From Paragonimus skrjabini miyazakii (Eukaryota > Platyhelminthes > Trematoda > Plagiorchiida > Troglotrematidae), in NCBI GenBank assembly GCA_014338405.1, contig JTDE01002328.1, forward strand, positions 16,542 to 80,541: 64,000 nt of DNA. The letters run 5' to 3'. The notes under the pieces were generated by a model that did not search any database, had not been told where the DNA came from, and saw nothing but the letters and a program-made list of their open reading frames with translations. The position numbers and the translations under genes were made by a program. Positions 24,541 to 35,476 of this stretch are shown piece after piece. Positions within the stretch are counted from its first letter, which is position 1. Every line of letters starts with the position of its first letter.

Positions 24541-25199
24541 TGGAAAAAAGAAAGAAATGAGAGAAAACAAAAACAGTTGAATTTCATGAAGAGTCAAAAA
24601 CTTTGTGTATATAAGTTCACCGTTGACTGCGATACACTATCATGCCAGAGTGTTTCCAAACGGAGTTGTGGATGGTCGTGGACTCCCCAGCTCGATAGGC
24701 TACACTTACCAATCTGCTTCGGCGGAACGTTTAAAGCTTTCGTAACCTGTGTCTACGTCATCGCCTGGTCACCGGTTTCTTCCAGTCATCAGCAACCACA
24801 CTGAGCGATGCACGACGGGGCAGACGCTCCGTCGGTCTACAGAGTACATGACCTAATCAGCGAAGACTGCATGTTTTTTATCTCAACTATCGATCTCGAA
24901 CTTGCACATTTCACAACTATGCGTTGCTCACATTTTCGACTATCTTGATACAGGTCTGCTGGCGAAAAAACGGTGTTGAAATACCGGGAGTGTATATGTT
25001 TCTGCTCGAATGGGTCAGGTCTCTGATTAATAGAGCAAAATTAGGCGCATAAATACATTGTAAACCTTTAGTTTAATTGCCAAATGGACGTGTTTTGTGA
25101 AGTCACAAGTGACAGAGTTTGGCGAGTGTACTGCCTGCTGTCGTTATCCTCGTGGTTATCTCGTCGGCAGCATTACAAGCTGATGAGATGATGCTCCTC

Positions 25200-25640
25200 A
25201 ATTAGGTTGGGGTGATCGATCGTTGTCAGCGGTCTGCCAGCAGTAACAAAGACGGGATCGATGTCAACCCAATATCATAATCACACTTGCTCTTGAAGGC
25301 GCGAAGTGCATGCCATACAAATCAGTCATGCCATCTAACTAATTTTACATGATCAGCCTGTGGTTTGCAGAAGAATGTAGTCGAACACCGTTGTCCGCCC
25401 CACTTAAGGATCTTCGGAACCTCCGCGTACGCCTCCCAGCATATTGTCCATCACGTAGCTGAAGGTGAACGAAAAGCTCGGACAATCTTGTCGAGTGTCA
25501 TTTGATCTAGAATACGCTCTTAAGTGCGCCCTCTGCACTCAGAACGGGCATACAACTACTTCAACAACTTGGTATGCTTCACGAGGACTGCGACGGAAAC
25601 GGCCCTAGGGAGCTTGTAGAGCAACCGAGTCACAAGTAAC
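25200..25640 (-). pseudogene. Strongly decayed RTE-type LINE RT
   Basis: On the - strand, in changing frames, I read LYARSECRGRT, then VMDNMLGGVRGGSEDP, the order of RTE RTs (a LYxxxxGRVR block, then FxFxxVIDxxLExAL). The characteristic SGVRQGCPLSPFLF and YADD boxes are too eroded to be certain. The identification is tentative. Confidence 0.3.
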
Positions 25641-27705
25641 GTTCGCGTCCAAAAAATACGATGACCGTTGGCTGAGAAAAAGAGTGCCGACGCTCCATTG
25701 TTTGTAACAAGGCAAAGGTTAAATCGATACACCAGCGAACTTTCCTGTCTGATTCTTTCTGTGGTTCATAAGCTGCCTCATTATAAGACCCGTAAGCAAC
25801 TTGGATGTGATAAACATTGCCAATACAACATGGTTTTCAAATGTTTTGGGAATTTATTTGAAGGTGCGATTTTTACTGTTACCAAAGCACCCTTTCGACC
25901 CCTCATGTGGAATGGAGGTTTGCGACCAGTGCAAGCGTCTTCCTCTCATCGCCATTTTTAATCATAGCTCCGTCCTCACTTTTTACTATTTTAAGCTCCA
26001 TGATCACATTTGTATCTGATGAAGAGTCGTTGAGAATGTTACAGTTAGCGAAATAATCCTCATCATCCGCCGCTGAATGATCACGTGAGTGGACTTACAA
26101 ATAATCGAAAGCAACATTGGGTTCTGCGCTGGTAAAATAATATTTTCCATCTCTTCAGCTTACTCGGCAGAGGTTGCTTTGCAGTCCTTACAGGATTTCT
26201 CCGTAAGTTTGTGTTTCAGTTCTCGGCAGACGTTGGATGTATTGAGTCAGGTGGCCAATCGGCATCATCGAATCAAGAACAGTTCGCTTCTCTGGTATCC
26301 ACATTGATCCTTTATAGTGAATCTTCTCAGCAAGTCTTCGTAGCCATTGGTACTTTTATCTGATGCTTGTTTGGATCGTTCCATTTGAGTGACTAGCAGT
26401 TTCACTGTTACTGTTGTTTATCGATATGTAATCTGACTGATAACCTTCTCGTAGAACACTTTGAATCATCCAGGCAACGACAAAGTCAAATGGGCGCAAG
26501 CTGTGTCATGGTCTGGTTCAAGGTGGCCACTTAAAAATCAAACATGGGGCCATCGATAGCTGACAGCAATTTAACCATTTTGCTCCCATGTTTAGACTGC
26601 ACAGGATAGCCTCTGTAAAACACATTGGGTTCCTTGTGTTTGAATACTTAATTTGCAGGATCAGGAGATGCGTATTACTGTAGCAGCTGATCTTCATTGG
26701 GAATAAGTTACTGCTGAACGTACTGCACAGCTGCCTCTTTCTTGAAGTAAGGTTTTACGTTCATGTAACTCGCGAACACGTTGATGAATGCCAAAGTGAA
26801 CATTATGGAAGTTCTTGACTGGGCGTAAGCTATTGTTTATTGTATCGTACGTACATGACATAAACAACTTCTCTCTCGTCTGTGTAAACAGACCAGAACG
26901 AGTCTGACGGTGCCTACGACCACTCACTTGGATTCAATTTAGGTGGCCTGTCTCTGTTTCAGAGGGCATTGTGATCCTCCCTCGAGCTTAGCCGCGAGGT
27001 AAGACTTCATTGTCCCTAGGGACACTGAGGAAGAATCACTGCTCGATAGCATTATCGATGTACGAATCCAAATGAAGGACAACACAAGGGTCGTAAATAT
27101 GCATTTCGAAGACTGCACACATCCGGTTTCAGATCCAGTGCAAATTGTTGTCCTAGTTGTCCAGATGTGCGAACACTAAAGCACCAACGTTTACCAAATC
27201 TTGACTTGAGGCAATTAAAATTAGGAGTGGTGAATGAAGAAACGTGTCTGTCTACCAGAGCAACGATAAGTTCGGATACTTCCAGCTCATTTTACTGTGA
27301 GTGTGTTTGACTTGAAGAACTCCACCTATAGTCTTTGGCTGGACAGCCTGACTTGTTACGCAACAAGATATTAGGTCCCTTTTGGTAATTCTATCGTAAG
27401 CCACTGACTAAATTGTTTGACTTTACGTTGTCGGTTAGCTCATCCCGGGAGCGCAGTGAATAAAGCATTGATTCGGATTACCAAAATATGCAATGGATAC
27501 ATAAAAACCATGTAAATCTCCTGAGAATTACTGTTTTCAATAATGTACCCGCAGTATCGTTCATTTGTTGAACGCTCTGGATGCTCTTTGTTTGATGGTA
27601 TCTTTTCTAACCGCCAATTTTCTCATACTTAAAACAGCGGTGCCTCACTGTAGACTCAAAATCGTGGCTCATTATCTCAGCACTGTAAACAGCCAGTATT
27701 CTATT
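25641..27705. other. No recognisable feature
   Basis: No domain motif, repeat match within the window or RNA gene was seen on either strand. ORFs such as 25668-25961 (+) and 26694-26927 (-) have no recognisable similarity. Confidence 0.4.
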
Positions 27706-27773
27706 GTTCGCCGAGTTTGGCATGTAGGTTGCAAACGTTCGACCACCAAACCAGATGACATCGACAGGGCAGC
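27706..27773 (+). repeat. Dispersed repeat copy 2 (partial)
   Basis: TTCGCCGAGTTTGG, then GTAGGTTGCAAACGTTCGAC and CAGATGACATCGAC match the copy at 14217-14332 in order. Confidence 0.5.
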
Positions 27774-27884
27774 ATTATTGTAGACAGAAGAACAGTTGGT
27801 TACAGATCAGATCAATGGCCAAAGCTGGACAGTGTATAACCAATCGGCTATAATTTCAAGTGTTCCAATAAACTCGGGGATTTC

Positions 27885-28050
27885 ATCAAGAGTCAACACG
27901 TGGCGAACAACGTTTTCGTTGTCATCTTCAGGTCAAATACAACACGATGAATATGAAATTAGTTGTCAGGTCAGGATTGTATGGAACCTAATACAGTGTG
28001 AATCTAGTATCATCTGGGGATTACGGACCTCGTTATTATAGTACCGTGTC
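27885..28050 (-). repeat. PLE inverted terminal repeat, left arm
   Basis: The reverse complement of this segment matches 29185-29351 over its whole length. Shared blocks (in the - strand sense) are GATTGTATGGAA, TATTTGACCTGAAGATGACA and ACGAAAACG. A third copy lies at 44837-45005 in the same orientation as this arm. It is a 3'-end copy of the PLE placed upside down at its left edge. Confidence 0.85.
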
Positions 28051-28083
28051 ATCCATCCGAACGAGGTGCAATTCTGAATACCG

Positions 28084-29190
28084 GATGAGCAACTCAAACA
28101 CCTTTTGATAGTTTTCACACAAGACATTCAGTTTCATAGGAAAGTCTGCTATCAGAAGAATAGGGTCGCAGTGGCCTCGTCGCTAAGCCCATTACTGTCT
28201 GACATTTTCACGCGGATGATTTAACATGCAAAGCTAACAGGATCGACAGATCTGTGCGTACTGTACAAACGGTCTGTAGATGATATTTTCTGTGTTGAGA
28301 ATGACTCTCTGTTATCTTTAGCTGACTCAGATCACAAGAAGCTGAGGTTCACTACGGAAATGAAACAAGATGGAAAACTGGCTTTCCTTGGTATTACACT
28401 ACTGGAACGTCCAGGTGGATGGATTCAGCTAGACATACATAGGAAGCGGACGTGAAATGGCCCATTTTCACAGAAACGGAACCTGATAAGTTGTCTGACA
28501 AACCGAACTTACAAAATTTCTACTGATGACATGCTGCACAATAAGCTGAAGCCCCTATGTGAAACTTTCCGTGTTAACGGATATCTGGACAAATTCCTAG
28601 CTGGGAACATGCAACGAAGGGAACCACAGGACCGTAAGCTATCTGTCGGGTGGGAAGCCATGTATATGAACTTGCCTAACATGGACGAATTATCAGTTGT
28701 ATCGCTGATCAAAAGACTTGATACGGCCCTGAAGAGAAGGTCTCATGCTGCACAACTAAAACTAATGTTCACCTCTAAACCAGTTGTATGCCTTCAACTC
28801 AAAGACGCAGTGCCCAGTGGTGCTACCTCGTTTTGTATCTACTCATTCTCTTGCTCCTGCGGAGCAGGTTACACTGGTCGCACAACAAAATGCTTGCCGG
28901 AGAGAATACGCAAACATCATCCAGCTTGACTGACGAACGGACAACGATGAGGGATTCCCAGCGCAAGTTTGGCCTACCTAAGTGACACAGGTCACAGAGT
29001 CAATGTGGATATCGCATTCAAGCGAATTTACCGCGTCACACGTGTTCACACCAGAGGTGTGAAATATCGTATCCTGGCTGCCCTGGAGGCTCTCAGAATC
29101 CGGCTGCAAAACCCTAATCTGTGCACACAGAAGTTCTTTGTTCAAACAGTAAAGTTATCATGGCCTGCCGTTGTTGGAACAATTGACACT
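28084..29190 (+). pseudogene. Penelope-like retroelement, RT C-terminal part plus GIY-YIG
   Basis: PLEs encode a telomerase-related reverse transcriptase fused to a GIY-YIG endonuclease. Here the ORF begins mid-RT: EQLKHLLIVFTQDIQF, then VAVASSLSPLLSDIFTRM (normally DGVAMGSPLGPLLADIFMxK), a stop, then LYKRSVDDIFCVE, where YVDD has become SVDD, followed by KLRFTTEMKQDGKLAFLG. The linker follows (28531-28929) and then the endonuclease core IYSFSCSCGAGYTGRTTKCL, in which the family YIG reads YTG. The C-terminal tail GHRVNVDIAFKRIYRVTR, then LAALEALRIRLQNPNLC is in another frame. Stops and frame changes make it inactive. It is 5'-truncated at the point where the inverted repeat arm begins, and is bracketed by the arms at 27885 and 29351. 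Confidence 0.88.
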
Positions 29191-29351
29191 GTACCATAGT
29201 AACCATGTCCGTAATCCTCAAACGATACTTGATTCAGACTGTACTAGATTCCATACAATCCTAACTTGAAAACCAATTTAATATTTCTTGTTGTATTTGA
29301 CCTGAAGATGACAACGAAAATGAGCTTGTTCGTCACGTTTTTACTCTTGAT
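29185..29351 (+). repeat. PLE 3' terminal segment, right inverted repeat arm
   Basis: Follows the endonuclease ORF and is the non-coding 3' end of the element. It contains TATTTGACCTGAAGATGACA, ACGAAAATGAGCTTGTTCGT and ends about ACTCTTGAT. It pairs with 27885-28050. Confidence 0.85.
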
Positions 29352-29439
29352 TTAATTTTAAGGACGAAAAACGTACCCACTCAATTATGAGAAAGAAGAT
29401 GGACTCACCAGATTTCTGGTCGGGTTTCAACAGAAGCAG

Positions 29440-29580
29440 GGAGTGACCAATCAGACTTTAAACCGAAATTTCAAAACTGCAAAAAGTGACCAATCAGACG
29501 AAGTATCAAAAGTTCAAAACAACGAATAAGGACCAATCAGAATCCCGATTAAAAGGACTAGGAAGTAATTAATCAGAAGT
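29440..29580 (+). promoter_or_regulatory. CCAAT-box array upstream of CR1-like LINE
   Basis: GACCAATCAGA occurs at 29446, 29489 and 29532 with a 43-bp period; a degenerate fourth copy (AATTAATCAGAAG) is near 29567. Intervening bases are partly conserved (TCAAAAC). The array lies about 210-340 bp before the first LINE ORF, suggesting a 5' UTR promoter made of tandem CCAAT boxes, a common layout in CR1-group 5' regions. The promoter role is inference. Confidence 0.5.
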
Positions 29581-29785
29581 CAGGTCTTGCATGGGTAACT
29601 CGAAATTTAGTTCAAATTTCCTTGCTATCATTGTCTACTCATATTTCTTGCTCTATTGGTGTCCTACGCATCAAAAGTTGCATATGATTACATTTATTCG
29701 TCACTGAATAACATACTAATTCGTTACATATTGAACTTTTTGGGTTACGTTGTATCTGTTTCATATTGCTTATTACTAGTTTCTA

Positions 29786-31303
29786 TTGGCAATGACCCGA
29801 GTTAGACCTAGCAGTGTTGGAACTCAGCTGATTGATGCAGCGAGCATTTTCGGCCGTTATGGATGCAAAATATCCGTACAAAACGATATACAGTACTACC
29901 AGTACCAGAAGTGGTATCACTTCAAATTAACTGGCTTCAACGAACACCAGCACAAAAAGCTTGCTTCTTCTGCCGTAAATTTTATCTGCACGAGCTGCAG
30001 GTTCGACGAAAGTCAAGGCGCCACTTTACCGCTGACTAGTCACGCACGCGCCACGACAACTGGAGCGACACAGAAAACCTGCGACTGTAAATGCGGAGCC
30101 CTTTTTCTTAGCACTGTATGTCCTTCTATTCTTTCCATGGGGAATAGGATGGAGAAGTACCAATGGACTCTGTCCGAAATGAATTTGGAACTCCAGTCTC
30201 TAAATGAATACATAACGCTTGCACTCCCTGGTGTTGCGGTCACCAAGAAGGCAATTGCCCTGTCAGCTGCACATATAGAGGAGGCATCAAAGAATATGAA
30301 ATAGAAAACTCTCAGAGAATGGAGAGTTGTTTTTTGGGACCGCTTTCCCACAACGTCTTCACCAACCGAACTGGCTAAATCAGTCTTGGCTTCTTCATTC
30401 TCTCCGGACGTTACAAATCCCGTACTCGCGAGCAAGCTACGCTCCAAAACAACCAAAAAGTCACGGCCTTTTGGTTACCTTGCCAGCCACGCTCAGCCCC
30501 GAGACAGTGGTGGAAAAATTAGAGGCTTTGAAATCCACCAACGTCTACCTGAAGGACCTTTCTTTCGACCGCTCTCGGCAAGAGAGGGCGAAACGCGAGC
30601 AGCAGATCAAAACTAAGTCACGACTTATAGCAGATCCGAACCTACAACTGGAGACTAAGGTCGTGGTTTCTGCCCCAGTAGTATCCACTCAGGTTTATGT
30701 GCCAGTGGTGGAAAGCTAGAACGCTGTTTCCATAATCGTCATCCCAACGGCCGATGCCCCAAGCACTAGCACAGGTGTTGAAGACACCGCACAAATGCCG
30801 TTTTCCGAGTTACCTGAGCCAAAAACCACCAAGAGGCCCCGCAGAAAAATCTTTCTTCCAAGAATTCGGAACGATAGGAGCATGTTGGGTAAGGCGCCTG
30901 TAAATCAAAAAGCATGTATCCAGTCCGCCTCACAAGGCATTTCTATCAGTGACTCCATAAAACCGCGCACACTGCCTCTCTTCAGACCCTGCATCCAGCA
31001 GACGAAGAGGTCAAATTTTCCGTAGGTGCAAACTCTCAAACACCCTCCGAAAAGCGGAATTTGTCAGGGTTACAGAAGTCGCAAGTTGCGACGTCAAGAA
31101 TGCTGGTTGAGCGTTATGTAGAGACAATGACATACGCACAAGCGGTGACGTCGCGCTCACAGTCTCAAAGGAGAGCCATCAGAACCACTCGGAAGTACAT
31201 ACCGAGTCCAACACCACCACTCTGTTCAATTTTAGGTCTTCTTTCTCAAACTCTTCCTCGCACTCTTCTCTCCCTTTTTTCGAGAAATCAAGTGAAGAAA
31301 TAG
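29786..31303 (+). pseudogene. CR1-like LINE ORF1 region
   Basis: A chain of frames directly upstream of ORF2. The longest, 29786-30304 (172 codons), starts at ATG and includes the cysteine pairs CTSC and CDCKC in its first half and a region towards its end with heptad-like Leu spacing (ELQSLNEYITLALPGV). It is followed in other frames by 30327-30719 (a Lys/Arg-rich, likely coiled segment), 30795-31025 (KRPRRKIFLPRIRNDRS) and 31061-31303 (STYAQAV-like: MTYAQAVTSRSQSQRRAIR). ORF1 proteins of CR1 LINEs bind element RNA and often carry zinc or coiled-coil parts. I saw no definite PHD or esterase signature. At least two frameshifts break it. The assignment rests mainly on position. Confidence 0.6.
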
Positions 31304-31310
31304 CTTTTAA

Positions 31311-34170
31311 GTGCATGTATGTCTGAGTTTGTTCAGTAAGTTACTGGAAAATAGACAGTTAACTCACGACACACAACCTCACATATTTGTTTTCACGGAG
31401 ACATGGCCTACAGGTGACGTTAGTGACAGGGAACTGAGTGTCCCCGGGTATTCCGTTTACCGGGCTGACTCCACCCAAGAAAAAATGGGAAGTTCTGCGA
31501 TTTTCCTTCACCAGTATCTCTCAACACCCACGGTTATCGGTAAATTTCATTCCTCTGGTGAATGTGACGCTCTGTGGCTTCGACTGACATTGCGTGGCCA
31601 AGACTAACTCCTAGTGGGGGCTATCTATCGTTCTTCCTCATCTGGCGTCTCTGATGACGACACTCTTCTTGTAAGCCTCGATAACTTCCTAGGACTACAA
31701 AACTTTACTCACCTGCTTATTATGGGCGACTTTAATGCACCTAATTTAAACTGGACATCAGTTTCTCACCAGAAATGTGAAAGCGGATTCTCGACCTCCT
31801 TATCGACGCTGATACGACGGAGAGCGTGGACACAGCCTGTCAACGCCCCGACTCGGCATCGTCCTGGTCAGATTCCCTCCATGCTCGACCTATTTATCAC
31901 TAATGAGAGCCACTTGGTAGACAGGGTGATCATCAAACCACCACTTGGATACAATGATCACTATCTGCTCATCTTTGATTTTATCTGTTACTGGTTACAA
32001 CAACCAGTAAAAGAGTCAGTAGTTGGAAATTTTAATCAGGCTGATTTTAACGGTCTGAGAAGCTACCTAGGCTCACCTCTTTTTGACTATGGCTCCGTGG
32101 ACCAGAACTACCGTGCACTTCAAAGCACATTTGAGAAAGCGGACGACTTATTCGTACCGCGCAAACTGTGCATTTTCTCTTATCGGTCACCTCTTCCGCG
32201 CAGAATACGTCGTTTCCTCGAAGACAGTTGCTATTTATTCGCGAAGCATAAGCTTACGGGAAACTCGGAGGGCCGGCGCGCGTTCCACATTGTTCGAAAT
32301 AGGTGTGGACGGGAAATCCGTGAGCACACCAAACTCATACAAGAAAAGGTCCTCCTCAGAGCTTGCGAGAACAAAAGCTTCTTATTCAAGCACATGTGAC
32401 GACNNNNNNNNNNNNNNNNNNNNNNNNNNNNNNNNNNNNNNNNNNNNNNNNNNNNNNNNNNNNNNNNNNNNNNNNNNNNNNNNNNNNNNNNNNNNNNNNN
32501 NNNNNNNNNNNNNNNNNNNNNNNNNNNNNNNNNNNNNNNNNNNNNNNNNNNNNNNNNNNNNNNNNNNNNNNNNNNNNNNNNNNNNNNNNNNNNNNNNNNN
32601 NNNNNNNNNNNNNNNNNNNNNNNNNNNNNNNNNNNNNNNNNNNNNNNNNNNNNNNNNNNNNNNNNNNNNNNNNNNNNNNNNNNNNNNNNNNNNNNNNNNN
32701 NNNNNNNNNNNNNNNNNNNNNNNNNNNNNNNNNNNNNNNNNNNNNNNNNNNNNNNNNNNNNNNNNNNNNNNNNNNNNNNNNNNNNNNNNNNNNNNNNNNN
32801 NNNNNNNNNNNNNNNNNNNNNNNNNNNNNNNNNNNNNNNNNNNNNNNNNNNNNNNNNNNNNNNNNNNNNNNNNNNNNNNNNNNNNNNNNNNNNNNNNNNN
32901 NNNNNNNNNNNNNNNNNNNNNNNNNNNNNNNNNNNNNNNNNNNNNNNNNNNNNNNNNNNNNNNNNNNNNNNNNNNNNNNNNNNNNNNNNNNNNNNNNNNN
33001 NNNNNNNNNNNNNNNNNNNNNNNNNNNNNNNNNNNNNNNNNNNNNNNNNNNNNNNNNNNNNNNNNNNNNNNNNNNNNNNNNNNNNNNNTTCGACTTTGCC
33101 AAGGGTTACGACCGTGTCCCACACGGCCCCCTTGAAACACAAACTGGAAGCCTATGGTATTCAAGGAGAGGTTTCTCGCTGGATTACCTGTTTCCTAGAT
33201 ACTAGGACGTTTAGAGTTAAAACCGGATCAGATCTTTCGTCCCCTTCTTTGATTTCTGCGGGATTTCCTCAAGGGTCAGTGTTAGGTCATCTGTTGTTCC
33301 TGAACTACATCAATGACCTTCCGGGAAATATTTCCAGCAACGTCCTCCTATATGCCGATGACCTAAAAATCTGGAATGCCACTGATCCTAGTGCACTGCA
33401 GATTGATCTTGATGCGATTAAGCGTTGGTCGGACGATTGAAGCCTCCCACTAAATGACAATAAGTGAGCACATATGTCCCTTAGTGGAGACCCTGGTAAT
33501 GCCTTCGTGATTCATAGTGCACTCGGCACAGTAGATATCATGCAAATCGATCTGAAGAAAAATCTGGAAATCTGATTTTCGTCTTACTTTTCATTCGCGC
33601 ATCGCCATGAGATGACGGCAAAAAAAGGATTTGCCGCTCTTAGAATGATTAAGCGCACTTTCCCCCACATGGACAAGAGAACGTTTCGAACGCTTTATGG
33701 GATTTATACAAGACCGCTCCTCGAGTATACTAATCAGGTCGTGTATACCGGTCTGAATGAAGATATTTTCGCCGTTGCACATGGCCACCAAACTGGTCAC
33801 GGGCCTAAGAAATGTCGCGTACGAGTCCCGGCTTAAAATTCTTAATCTATGCCCACTTTAATTTCGACGACTCCGCGACGATTTAATTCTCACACACTTC
33901 CTTTTTAGAGTAGGTCTCTTTGAACAGTCCTTCATCATAGCGAATAATAATGGCCGGTGAGGACATAACAGGAAGCTTTCCAAGCTTCCTCCTCGGACCT
34001 TCCTTAAGCAGCAGTTCTTTTCTCACAGGGTTCTTAACCTTTGGAACAGGCTTCCTCCTGTGATCGCTAGCGCTTCCAGCGATTGTTTTAAAACATCACT
34101 TGACACATTTCCCAAAAATTCTAGTATGCAAGTGATCTTACTTTGTTTCTGGTATTTACTGTAATCCCCG
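31311..34170 (+). pseudogene. CR1-like LINE ORF2 (endonuclease plus reverse transcriptase)
   Basis: ORF2 of a non-LTR retrotransposon. An apurinic-type endonuclease opens it: PHIFVFTETW, an in-frame stop at 31605-31607, VGAIYRSSSS, LIMGDFNAPNLNW, SMLDLFITN and PPLGYNDHYLL, where the usual SDH triad reads NDH. An N gap (32404-33088) removes the early RT. RT resumes with FDFAKGYDRVPH, a one-base slip in the C run near 33125, then ISAGFPQGSVLGHLLFLNYI, LLYADDLKIW (YADD at 33351-33362) and LPLNDNK. Stops lie at 33438 and 33465. The C-terminal part shows KRTFPHMDKRTFRTLYGIY, RPLLEY, then after a shift RLKILNLCPL, GHNRKL, FFSHRVLNLWNRLP and FKTSLDTF, the classic CR1/Jockey tail. It is inactive but all main domains are recognisable. 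Confidence 0.9.
32404..33088. other. Assembly gap (685 N)
   Basis: Falls inside LINE ORF2 between the endonuclease and the central RT. Its non-round length suggests a sized gap. Confidence 0.99.
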
Positions 34171-34320
34171 AGAGCGGTGCTACAGCCTGTTTTCAATGAC
34201 TGCCTTTCAGATCAACAGACGCCCGCTTAACGCTGAGCAAGAAAAACCGACTGGATCCGGGAACCTTGGGCCTGTGCCCCGAACCGGTGTATCAATCGCT
34301 GAATCAACCCACGTGCGTGT
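34171..34320 (+). repeat. CR1-like LINE 3' tail
   Basis: Continues after ORF2 with GAGCGGTGCTACAGCCTGTT and GGATCCGGGAACCTTGGGCC. The second copy at 38820-38990 has equivalents (GAGCGGTGCTACATCCTGTT, TGATCCGGGTGACTTGAGC), which defines the shared 3' region. Confidence 0.6.
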
Positions 34321-34392
34321 ATAAGAACAGGCCTTCATCAAACTTCAACAACCTCAATGCGGAACGCTATACGCTGCGTCCCCTATACACTG

Positions 34393-34490
34393 GTGATGTC
34401 ACTCGCTTGGTGGTGAAACGCATACAACCTAAATATCGAACCCAGCGAACAACCTAATGTCTAGACCATCAACCCGACCTACCAACAATA
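34393..34490 (-). repeat. Dispersed repeat copy 3
   Basis: On the - strand it reads TCGGGTTGATGGTCTAGACA, TTAGGTTGTTCGCTGGG and TTAGGTTGTATGCGTTTCAC, matching 14217-14332. Confidence 0.55.
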
Positions 34491-34685
34491 CCAGTGGTAA
34501 AAACGGTTACTTCATGAACAGTGTGGCCGTGATTCTAATTCCGGCAGTGGCGAGGATATGCACTGCTGACGAGCTCTAATGAGAGCAAAATTCGAGTCTA
34601 GTGTTTCTTCTGGAAGTGAGCCGACTGGGAAGTCTATGGGAATGCAACAGCTGCGATCAATTGTGGATGATGTTCATTCTGTGTG
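34488..34685 (+). repeat. Ribozyme-SINE copy, degenerate ribozyme
   Basis: CCAGTGGTAAAAACGGTTAC, then TTCATGAACAGTGTGGCCGT, marks the head; the 5' part of box A is lost and box B reads GATTCTAATTCC. In the hammerhead at 34560-34604 the core CTGACGA and stem II are intact, but GAAA reads AAAA and stem I is weakened (GCACTG/TAGTGT). The tail is intact through ATGATGTTCATTC. Confidence 0.88.
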
Positions 34686-34954
34686 AATGCCACTATTCTC
34701 AACAATTAGAAAATCGATATTGCGACCTACAACTATGGGCACGTGACTGCTTGTTGTCTGGTCACTCTCTTCTGATTTTTTTGATCTGATTGTACTGGTG
34801 GGATTCGAGGTTCCAGCCAATTTAGCCCTATGGATCAACCGAGCACACAAACCTGACCATCGGTTCAAGGCAACAGAAATGGGCAAGACGCAACCAAATT
34901 AAGTTAGTTGAGGAAATTTGTTCCCTTTATGAACTTGAATAAGGCAATGAGAAG

Positions 34955-35476
34955 ATGTGAAGTTGTGGCTCAACTTATCAGGTACGGACTTCGAAAATAA
35001 CTTGTTTTTAAATTGTATCCAGAGCCAAGTGTCAAAAGCTGCCGATCGATTGTCTCACTAATAAACAAAGGTGAAAACATCTAGACATTTGGAGGTGTTA
35101 GGCGAGAGTGTGTTATAAACCATCTAAGTGACCTCCTTCAGATTGATCTCAAACTAGGAACAACGGAATTATCACGTAGACTTGCAGGTGCAATCCTTAG
35201 TGAGAAGTGCTAAAGTTTCTCAAAAATGGACGACCATTGTTTGTAAAATTCTGTCGATAGGTCGCTGATCCTAGTCAGATTAGGGTCACCGATCTCACGG
35301 GAGCCAGCGTGCTGTGTTTTTGGTGCTGCTTGATGTTTGTTTTTGCCTGGTCTAATTTTGTGTGCTTGTGACTTGTGTGTTCTACACTAGAATGTCTACA
35401 ATAATATGTCTTCTATTGTATGTTCTAGGTTTGTCTTATGTGAGCATACTGAATTTATATATGTGGCTCTCGAGCC
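34955..35476 (+). repeat. PLE 2 leader, 522-bp repeat copy A
   Basis: Nearly identical to 40381-40901: only scattered substitutions and one-base to few-base indels, starting at ATGTGAAGTTGTGGCTCAAC and ending at CTCGAGCC. No long ORF is present. It is probably the non-coding 5' segment of this PLE family, or an independent repeat into which both copies extend. Confidence 0.85.

Noticed and set aside
29296..29340. CTGAAGA and GAAAACG in the PLE 3' terminal repeat as a second hammerhead ribozyme
   Set aside because: CTGAAGA fits the core, but the bases between it and GAAA do not form stem II, and no consistent stem I or cleavage-site pairing exists. A CGAAC/GTTCG hairpin explains part of the structure instead.
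32083..33205. Long ORFs of 238-350 codons across 32.4-33.1 kb on both strands
   Set aside because: They are created by translating the N gap. Only the short real flanks, belonging to LINE ORF2, are meaningful.
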